20,413 bases of DNA from Spirochaetales bacterium (GTDB taxonomy: Bacteria; Spirochaetota; Spirochaetia; Sphaerochaetales; Sphaerochaetaceae), in NCBI GenBank assembly GCA_017475725.1, contig JAFVFA010000060.1:1-20413 (forward strand). Direction: 5' to 3'. The notes under the pieces are model-generated. The model ran no database searches and was not told where the DNA came from. It saw nothing but the letters and a program-made list of their open reading frames with translations. The position numbers and the translations under genes are program-made. Below are positions 7,070 to 12,875 of this stretch, one piece after another. Within the stretch, counting starts at the first letter, position 1. Each line of letters begins with the position of its first letter.

Positions 7070-7669
7070 TCAAAGTGAGAGCTCTTCGCCGTTGACCAGA
7101 ATCACCACATCGGTGATGCTTGTGTCCAAGGCCTGGAGGGTCCTTGTTATCTGCTGGCAGGCTGTCTCAAGCCCTCCTGGCCCCCATGTGCTTCCTGAGC
7201 TGGTGAATGACTCGGACAGGTTCACGAATGCGGTTCCCGATGACACGGTAAGCCCTATGAGCGTGGTTCCCTTGGATATGCAGCTGATGGCGCCGGAGGA
7301 GAACGCCTCCTGCTTCGGGCCGTCAAGAAGACCCTCTATGACGTCATGGTACTCTGAGGCACCGGTTCTCCTGATCCTCTGCGTGCAGATTACGAAGCTT
7401 GTGCTCCCGTCCGACTTCGGGATCACGAAGCAGAGCTTCGCATCACGGGACTGAGAGGCCAGTCGCTGCTCCTTGAGGCTCTCTATCGTCTCTGTAAGGT
7501 TCGCCTCCCTTATGGCCACCACGATCTTCGGGAGCGAGACCATGATCAGGATTGTCGCGTAAACGAGCCAGACGATGAACGCAAGGAACAGGAAGTGGCC
7601 GCGTCTGTGCGGCTTCTCCTTCTTTACAGGCTCCTCCTGCTGCATCTCGTCCTGAAGATCTTCAATCAT
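7070..7669 (-). CDS. Membrane-anchored GerMN-domain protein
   Basis: A 199-residue protein with a charged cytoplasmic N-terminus (residues 1-25), one transmembrane helix (about 26-47) and an extracytoplasmic GerMN (sporulation/spore germination) domain from about 79 to 197. GerMN features include LCFVIPKSDG, the helix EYHDVIEGLLDGP, the block GTTLIGLTVSSGTAFVNLSESF and a closing TDVVILVNG. In Bacillus the domain occurs in GerM; in non-sporulating bacteria it is found in envelope proteins of unclear role, so a germination role is not implied here. It lies 42 bases downstream of the Cof-type HAD gene on the same strand and is probably co-transcribed with it. Confidence 0.82.
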   Translation of the reverse strand: MIEDLQDEMQQEEPVKKEKPHRRGHFLFLAFIVWLVYATILIMVSLPKIVVAIREANLTETIESLKEQRLASQSRDAKLCFVIPKSDGSTSFVICTQRIRRTGASEYHDVIEGLLDGPKQEAFSSGAISCISKGTTLIGLTVSSGTAFVNLSESFTSSGSTWGPGGLETACQQITRTLQALDTSITDVVILVNGEELSL

Positions 7670-7711
7670 AGCATTAACAATACAATAACTTCACAACCAT
7701 GTCCAACGGAA

Positions 7712-8485
7712 TCAAATCAGACCGTAGTGCACCAGTGCGTTCCACACTCCGTTGTCGTCAATGTCCGATGTCACATAATCTGCCACTGACTTCGCGCTTT
7801 CACGTCCGTTTCCCAGGACAACGCCTATAGGCGCGGCCTTGACCATGCCGACATCGTTGTCCCCGTCTCCGAAGGCCATGTAGTCTGTAAGTGGAATCCC
7901 GAAATGCTCCAGATAACCTTCAATTCCCGCAACCTTGTCACGTCCTGCCGGCACTATGTCCACACCTGCAGAGCTCCAGCGAAGGAAGTTGCAGTTGGGC
8001 AGTATGTTGTGAAGCCAAGGCTCCTGCTCCGGTGTTATGTAGGCGATTCCAAGATAGATTGGTTTTCCCGAGTATTCTCCAAGCGGGTGGTCCACCGTGG
8101 TGGCATAGCTCAGACCTTCGACATCCCTCTGAGCGTGGATGTTGCTGTACATCCTGTCCACCTCCACAAGGATGGTGGGAGTCTCCTTCCTGTTGAAAAG
8201 AGAGACCAGATTCTCAAGAGCCACTCCCTTGATCTCGTTGGAGCAGATTATGTTCCTTTCCCCGTCCAGACAGAGCTGTCCGTCTATTGTGACGTAGCCG
8301 TCCAGATTCAGGGTGAAGACCTCCGGGAAGTGCTCCAGCTCAAGCATGTGCCTGCCCGTTGCCAGGACGCACTTGATCCCCTTGGATTGCAGTATCCCTA
8401 TGGCATCCTTTGCGCTCTGCGGGATGCTCAGCGTTCGGTGCGAGAAAAGAGTGTTGTCAAAGTCGAAGAACACCGCCTTAACCAT
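7712..8485 (-). CDS. Cof-type HAD phosphatase
   Basis: A 257-residue HAD hydrolase of the Cof/YidA subclass (type IIB, with a large C2 cap). Motif I is FFDFDNT with D8 and D10. Motif II is ATGR with T43. The cap spans about residues 80-180, and motif III lysine is K184 (GRDKVAGIEGYLEHFGI). Motif IV is GDGDND at 206-211, followed by the diagnostic GMVKAAPIGVVLGNGRESAK...ADYVT. Family members dephosphorylate sugar phosphates, FMN or pyridoxal phosphate; the substrate cannot be read from sequence. It is transcribed divergently from der and leads a minus-strand unit with the GerMN gene. Confidence 0.9.
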   Translation of the reverse strand: MVKAVFFDFDNTLFSHRTLSIPQSAKDAIGILQSKGIKCVLATGRHMLELEHFPEVFTLNLDGYVTIDGQLCLDGERNIICSNEIKGVALENLVSLFNRKETPTILVEVDRMYSNIHAQRDVEGLSYATTVDHPLGEYSGKPIYLGIAYITPEQEPWLHNILPNCNFLRWSSAGVDIVPAGRDKVAGIEGYLEHFGIPLTDYMAFGDGDNDVGMVKAAPIGVVLGNGRESAKSVADYVTSDIDDNGVWNALVHYGLI

Positions 8486-8491
8486 GGCTCC

Positions 8492-8520
8492 AGTCTATCA
8501 GAACGGGCTTGTCCAGTCAT
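8492..8520 (-). promoter_or_regulatory. Possible promoter of the Cof-type HAD gene
   Basis: Read on the minus strand: ATGACT (8515-8520), a 17-base spacer and TAGACT (8492-8497) preceded by TG-A (extended -10). Six bases (GGAGCC) lie between the -10 and the ATG ending at 8485, so the expected start site falls on or next to the start codon. Matches are four of six in each hexamer, so this is only a moderate call. Confidence 0.45.
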
Positions 8521-8540
8521 CACATGAAGTCACCATATAC

Positions 8541-8569
8541 TTGGATTTATACCTACCACTTGGTATAAT
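8541..8569 (+). promoter_or_regulatory. Promoter of der, predicted leaderless
   Basis: TTGGAT (8541-8546), a 17-base spacer and a perfect TATAAT (8564-8569) with an upstream TGG giving an extended -10. The der ATG begins at 8578, only eight bases after the -10, so the transcript is expected to start within about two bases of the ATG. No Shine-Dalgarno sequence is present ahead of the ATG. Confidence 0.85.
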
Positions 8570-8577
8570 ATGCCCCT

Positions 8578-10134
8578 ATGAAGAACATCGTCATAATCGG
8601 AAGACCCAATGTCGGCAAATCGACATTGTTCAACAGGCTCATCGGAAAGAGAAGGGCCATCACAGACCCGACCCCAGGAGTGACCAGGGACCCGATATCA
8701 GAGAAATGGATCCTCAACGGCCATGCGGTGAACCTCACCGACAGCGGAGGGGTCAAGCTCGACCTTGAGGGCTTCGACGAGCTGGTGTCAAAGAAGAGCC
8801 TCTCCCTGCTTGATGACGCAGATGCCATACTTTTCATGCTTGACTGCACAGAGGTGACGCCGGAGGACCAGATGCTTCTGGAGACCCTAAGGCCATACAC
8901 CGACAAGATCGTCATGGTGGTCAACAAGATAGACGACCCTACCCGAGAGGACCTAATCTGGAACTACTTCTCCTACGGCTACCAGCGCATAGTCGGCATC
9001 TCGTCCTCACACGGACTCGGGATAGACACCCTTGAGGAGACCCTGATGGGGATGCTGGACCTGGACGATGAGACGGAGGATGCGGATGACCTTCAGGAGG
9101 AGCACGAGAGGCACAGCATCAACATCGCTGTTCTGGGAAAGCCGAACACGGGAAAGAGCACGCTGACAAACCTCCTGACCGGAATGGACCTCTCAATAGT
9201 GAGCCCCATAGCGGGCACAACACGTGACGTCGTCAAGGGCGGCTTCTCCTACAAGGGGAAGGAGTTCACCATACTGGACACCGCCGGAATCAGAAGGAAG
9301 TCCAAGGTCGAGGAGGATGTCGAGTACTACTCCGTCAACAGGGCCATCAAGACCATAGACGAGGCGGACGTGGTTCTGCTTGTTGTGGACACCATCGAAG
9401 GGCTCTCGGAGCAGGACAAGAAGATAGCCGCCCTGATAGTCAGACGCGGAAAGGGTGTGGTCATCGTCCTGAACAAGACCGATCTCCTGAAGGGGCTTCC
9501 CAACGAGAGGCAGGCAATAGAGGACAGGGTCCGCTTCCAGTTCCCGGTTCTCAACTTCGCACCTATAAGGTTCATCTCCGCTGCCGAGGGGACGGAGATC
9601 GGGCCCATGCTGGACACGGTCCTGAAGATCTACGGCCAGCTCGGGAAGCGCGTGGACACAGCCAGCCTGAACATGGCCCTGAAGTCCTGGGGAGAGGCCT
9701 ACCAGCCAACCCGCGGCTCAGAGGGGCACTTCAAGGTCTACTACGGGACCCAGATCAGCGCCCAGCCTGTGAGGTTCCTGTTCTTCATCAACCGCAAGAA
9801 GGACTTCCCCCAGACCTACGTGCAGTACCTGAAGAACTGCATCAGAAGGGATCTCGGATTCACCGATGTCCCTATCGAGATAGACCTCAGGGAGCGTGAG
9901 AGAAGCGAAAGCAACCACAAGCTGGGGCAGAACGCCAAGGTCAGATCCTCCGCAGAGAAAGAGGAAAAGGAGACAAGGCGCACCATGACAGGCTCGGCGA
10001 AGGGTGGTAAGGCGAAGGCCAAGCCCGCAGCCAAGAAGGTCGGGGCAAAGGCCAAGGCCATAGCGGTGCAGAAGGCCAGAACCAGCTACAAGCAGAGCAA
10101 GGCCGCCGCAAAGACAGCGAAGAAGGGCAGATGA
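8578..10134 (+). CDS. der: Ribosome biogenesis GTPase Der (EngA)
   Basis: Der is a tandem-GTPase factor needed for 50S assembly. Domain 1 has P-loop GRPNVGKST (8-16), switch region TPGVTRD, G3 DSGG (55-58, serine where DTGG is usual) and G4 NKID (116-119). An acidic linker runs about 160-178. Domain 2 has GKPNTGKST (187-195), AGTTRD, G3 DTAG (234-237) and G4 NKTD (299-302). The KH-like C-terminal domain covers about 350-440. The protein is 518 residues and carries a lysine/alanine-rich tail of about 60 residues (460-518), probably an RNA- or ribosome-binding disordered extension. Its stop overlaps the next start (ATGA), so it heads an operon with the HAD and coiled-coil genes. Confidence 0.97.
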   Translation: MKNIVIIGRPNVGKSTLFNRLIGKRRAITDPTPGVTRDPISEKWILNGHAVNLTDSGGVKLDLEGFDELVSKKSLSLLDDADAILFMLDCTEVTPEDQMLLETLRPYTDKIVMVVNKIDDPTREDLIWNYFSYGYQRIVGISSSHGLGIDTLEETLMGMLDLDDETEDADDLQEEHERHSINIAVLGKPNTGKSTLTNLLTGMDLSIVSPIAGTTRDVVKGGFSYKGKEFTILDTAGIRRKSKVEEDVEYYSVNRAIKTIDEADVVLLVVDTIEGLSEQDKKIAALIVRRGKGVVIVLNKTDLLKGLPNERQAIEDRVRFQFPVLNFAPIRFISAAEGTEIGPMLDTVLKIYGQLGKRVDTASLNMALKSWGEAYQPTRGSEGHFKVYYGTQISAQPVRFLFFINRKKDFPQTYVQYLKNCIRRDLGFTDVPIEIDLRERERSESNHKLGQNAKVRSSAEKEEKETRRTMTGSAKGGKAKAKPAAKKVGAKAKAIAVQKARTSYKQSKAAAKTAKKGR

Positions 10135-10853
10135 TGTCCTACAAGGCGGTCTGCTTTGACATAGACGGGACTCTCTATCCTATCGGGACCATGAACTCCC
10201 GACTCCTGAGACTCAGTCTGAGACATCCTCTCTTCGGTCTCAGATACCGCAGAAACCGCAGGGAGTACCGCAGGTGGCAGTCGACCTTCACCCAGAAGGT
10301 CCCATTCAGATGGCGCGAAGCCATGATAGTCCAGAACGGGACAGGAAAGGAGATGCCGTTTGACAAGGAGACCTACCGGAGGACCTATGAAAGGCTGGAG
10401 AGTCTGGTCTACGGCCCGATGCGGAGGCTCTACAGAAGGACCAGAACCTTCGACGGGGTGAGGGATACCTTCCTGAGAATAAGGGACGATGGCCTGAAGA
10501 TCGGAGTCTTCACGGATTTCCCGCTTTTCGACAAGCTTGAAGGCATGGGCCTTGCGGATCTGGTCGATTTCGCGGCATCGAGCGATGATGTCGGATATCT
10601 CAAACCCGATACACACTGCCTCGAATATTTGCTATATAATCTTGGTATGGGTCCGAAGGATGTCCTGTACGTCGGGGACAGCTACGAGAAGGACGTGAAG
10701 GGGGCCATGGCGGCAGGGATCGACGCCGTGCTTGTCAACGTCAAAGCCCCAGCGTCTGCGGACCTGCACAGGGAATACCCGCTTGCTAAGGCGGTGTTCC
10801 GCACATGGGATGAATTTGACAGGTGGCTTGCCGCCACCATGGAGGATAGGTGA
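10134..10853 (+). CDS. HAD hydrolase with an arginine-rich cap insert
   Basis: A 239-residue HAD superfamily hydrolase (type IA-like). Motif I is CFDIDGT with D9 and D11, motif II is FTDFP with T127, motif III lysine is K157 (YLKPD), and motif IV is GDSYEKDVKGA at 181-191. The cap contains a striking arginine-rich stretch between residues 23 and 47 (ten arginines), possibly a nucleic acid or anionic surface contact; no function can be assigned. Two ATG codons are adjacent (10131 and 10134). The second has better spacing from GAAGGG at 10122-10127, while the first would overlap the der stop as ATGA. The gene ends in a TGATG overlap with the next gene. Confidence 0.85.
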   Translation: MSYKAVCFDIDGTLYPIGTMNSRLLRLSLRHPLFGLRYRRNRREYRRWQSTFTQKVPFRWREAMIVQNGTGKEMPFDKETYRRTYERLESLVYGPMRRLYRRTRTFDGVRDTFLRIRDDGLKIGVFTDFPLFDKLEGMGLADLVDFAASSDDVGYLKPDTHCLEYLLYNLGMGPKDVLYVGDSYEKDVKGAMAAGIDAVLVNVKAPASADLHREYPLAKAVFRTWDEFDRWLAATMEDR

Positions 10854-12109
10854 TGAACTACATTTCTTCGATGCTTCCGGTGCTTCTTCCAATAGCGCTG
10901 TTCGTCGTCACTCTCGTTATAATCTTCACTCTGAGGTCAAGCGACAAACGCAGCAAGAGCCTATCCAACGTCAAGAAGCTCCTGGACATCTACAAGGGCA
11001 ACATCGAGGCTGCGGACAACTCCTTCAAGCAGTATGCCACGGAGCTTGAGCAGACGGTCTCAAAGAAGGATGCGGAGGTCAAGTCACTGATTCAGACGGT
11101 CAACACCCAGATCTCCGAGCTCAAGTCCTATTCGGAGGACCTGGTCAGGCTCAAGGGTGCGATGGAGACCTACCGTGCCGCGCTGGAGGGGCTTGCAAGG
11201 CTCACGAGCGATGCCGATGACAAGGTCCAGACGGTCCAGGACGAGGTTGAGAGACTGGACAAGGTCCGCGCCGTAATCGATGGCTTCAGACAGGACATGA
11301 AGGATGCGGACGAGCATCTCAGAAAGCACGAGCAGCGTGTGATACAGCTTGAGCGCGAGTCCATAGGCCGCATGAACGAGGCCGTGAGCGAGACTGACAA
11401 CAGCATGGACGAGGCCATGGCAGGACTGCACAAGGAGAGCGATGAGGTCCTTGAGAACTTCAAGGCCCAGACCTCCAGCGACACCGATCTGCGCCTCCGC
11501 AAGCTTGACGATGCCTTCCAGGCCGTCATCCACACGGTCCAGCAGTTTTTCGGGGAGCTCGAGACCAAGATCGACGAGGCCCGCGGCATAGCGAACAGGC
11601 TCGAGAACGTCTCATCTCAGGCGGGAGTCCCCGAGACTCCGGTCAGGACCGAGACCTCGGACGATGTCCCCAAGATGGTCGTTCCGGACATGGAGATGGG
11701 AAGCACGGCGACCGCAGGCGGACTTGCATCCCTCAAGGTCCATCCGCAGGAGCCTGAGCCGGCACCTGTTGAGATGCCGAAGTTCAAGGCCCCTAAGTTC
11801 ACCCCAAAGACCGATGAGGAGTACGAGAACGTCGAGGATGCCGATGACTTCACGCCGGAGGTCGAGAACACCTATGGTGAGGGCATCAGCGAGAACGACG
11901 ACTTCGCTACCTTCGGAGGTGTGGAGGAGTCTTCCGACATGCGCGGCATGGACATCATGGACATGGACTATGACTCGTTCAACGACAGCATGAACTCCGG
12001 CTCCGGCCGCTGGACAAAGCGTGAGGATGCCGGCAGCAAGGACAACAGGTGGGAGACCTACGGGGATGAGGAGGTCGTCGACTTCGACGACGAGCCCACA
12101 AAGGGTTGA
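10853..12109 (+). CDS. Membrane-anchored coiled-coil protein, spirochaete type
   Basis: A 418-residue protein that I do not recognise as an enzyme. It has one N-terminal transmembrane helix (about residues 7-27), then a long charged alpha-helical coiled coil (about 30-250) with heptad-like leucine and acidic patterns. From about 255 to the end it is low in complexity, with a proline-rich EPEPAPVEMPKFKAPKF part and acidic segments, and probably disordered. The layout (membrane anchor, coiled coil, acidic tail) resembles cytoplasm-facing structural or septation/trafficking proteins and SpiroCoCo-type spirochaete proteins; this is inference. I chose ATG 10853, which overlaps the previous stop (TGATG) and has GGAGG at 10841-10845, over the GTG at 10850. 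It is the last gene before the grpE promoter. Confidence 0.8.
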   Translation: MNYISSMLPVLLPIALFVVTLVIIFTLRSSDKRSKSLSNVKKLLDIYKGNIEAADNSFKQYATELEQTVSKKDAEVKSLIQTVNTQISELKSYSEDLVRLKGAMETYRAALEGLARLTSDADDKVQTVQDEVERLDKVRAVIDGFRQDMKDADEHLRKHEQRVIQLERESIGRMNEAVSETDNSMDEAMAGLHKESDEVLENFKAQTSSDTDLRLRKLDDAFQAVIHTVQQFFGELETKIDEARGIANRLENVSSQAGVPETPVRTETSDDVPKMVVPDMEMGSTATAGGLASLKVHPQEPEPAPVEMPKFKAPKFTPKTDEEYENVEDADDFTPEVENTYGEGISENDDFATFGGVEESSDMRGMDIMDMDYDSFNDSMNSGSGRWTKREDAGSKDNRWETYGDEEVVDFDDEPTKG

Positions 12110-12125
12110 GCTGTTTTGTAAAAAC

Positions 12126-12154
12126 TTGACGATTGCCTCTTTGGTAAGTAACTT
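12126..12154 (+). promoter_or_regulatory. grpE promoter with shared GATTGCCTCTT element
   Basis: TTGACG (12126-12131), a 17-base spacer and TAACTT (12149-12154). The spacer includes GATTGCCTCTT (12131-12141), which recurs exactly in the dnaK promoter. A small GTTTT/AAAAC palindrome and A/T-rich bases lie directly upstream of the -35. A start near 12161 leaves a leader of about 20 bases containing AGGAAG. No CIRCE element is present. Confidence 0.65.
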
Positions 12155-12181
12155 TCGTCTACCAACAGGAAGAATAGCGAT

Positions 12182-12781
12182 ATGAAGAACGAAGAGAAGA
12201 ATTCAGAGCTTGAGCAGGAGATCCTCGACGAGGAGATTGTGGATGAAGCAGAGAATGAGACCACGGAAGGTCCTGATGCTCAGGAGGATCCGGTAGAGGA
12301 GGTCTCCCAGGAGGAGATCCTCAGCGAGAAGGTCAAGGAGCTTGAGGCTGCAAACGCCGAGCTCAAGGACCAGATGCTCAGACGCCAGGCAGAGCTTGAC
12401 AACTTCAGGAAACGCCTCATCAGAGACAAGGAGGAGGCCATCCAGTTCGCCAACGAGAGCCTGGTGCGTGACCTTCTGACATTCCTCGACAACATGGAGA
12501 GGGCGATTGCGGCCTGCAAGCAGGGCGGAGACGTCAAGAGCCTGATTGAGGGGCTTGAGATGACCCAGAGCCAGCTGATGTCCACTCTGGACAAGAACTG
12601 GGGCCTGAAGGCGATCGACTCCGTAGGACATGAGTTCGACCCGAGTCTTCACGAGGCATGCATGATGACGATTGACGAGAGTCTGGACAAGGAGACCGTT
12701 CTGGAGGAGTTCCAGAAGGGCTATACACTCCACGACAGGGTCATCAGGCCATCAAAGGTGAAGATCGGAAAGCCCGAGTGA
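12182..12781 (+). CDS. grpE: Nucleotide exchange factor GrpE
   Basis: GrpE releases ADP from DnaK and acts as a thermosensor in the chaperone cycle. At 199 residues it is of normal size. The N-terminal 50 residues are strongly acidic and disordered, followed by the long dimerising helix (about 45-100, KELEAANAELKDQMLRRQAE then LDNFRKRLIRDKEEA), the four-helix-bundle region, and the beta-wing signature EFDPSLHEACMM...GYTLHDRVIRPSKVKI near the C-terminus. The Shine-Dalgarno AGGAAG is at 12167-12172. It sits directly upstream of dnaK; the repressor gene hrcA that often precedes grpE is not here. Confidence 0.96.
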   Translation: MKNEEKNSELEQEILDEEIVDEAENETTEGPDAQEDPVEEVSQEEILSEKVKELEAANAELKDQMLRRQAELDNFRKRLIRDKEEAIQFANESLVRDLLTFLDNMERAIAACKQGGDVKSLIEGLEMTQSQLMSTLDKNWGLKAIDSVGHEFDPSLHEACMMTIDESLDKETVLEEFQKGYTLHDRVIRPSKVKIGKPE

Positions 12782-12791
12782 GGGCTTTTCG
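12766..12791 (+). other. Hairpin spanning the grpE stop codon
   Basis: CGGAAAGCCC and GGGCTTTTCG pair over ten bases (one G-T wobble) around the loop GAGTGA, which contains the grpE stop. On the plus strand it is followed by GAAAAAAA rather than T residues, so it is not a standard intrinsic terminator for grpE. It may protect or separate the grpE 3' end from the dnaK leader. Confidence 0.5.
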
Positions 12792-12811
12792 GAAAAAAAT
12801 CGGCACAGCGT

Positions 12812-12840
12812 TTGACGATTTGATTGCCTCTTAGTAAATT
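12812..12840 (+). promoter_or_regulatory. dnaK promoter with shared GATTGCCTCTT element
   Basis: TTGACG (12812-12817), a 17-base spacer and TAAATT (12835-12840). The spacer carries GATTGCCTCTT (12822-12832), identical to the grpE promoter but placed five bases closer to the -10. The TTGACGATT around the -35 is also shared. A start near 12847 gives a leader of about 29 bases with AGGAG at 12863-12867. Confidence 0.7.
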
Positions 12841-12875
12841 AGCTACATCGCATAGGATATTTAGGAGATACATAT

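Noticed and set aside
7670..7711. Separate promoter for the GerMN gene on the minus strand
   Set aside because: TTGGAC has no good -10 at normal spacing. Co-transcription with the HAD gene 42 bases upstream is simpler.
12110..12875. CIRCE (TTAGCACTC-N9-GAGTGCTAA) ahead of grpE or dnaK
   Set aside because: I looked for this operator in both leaders and found no match, so HrcA/CIRCE control is not supported here.
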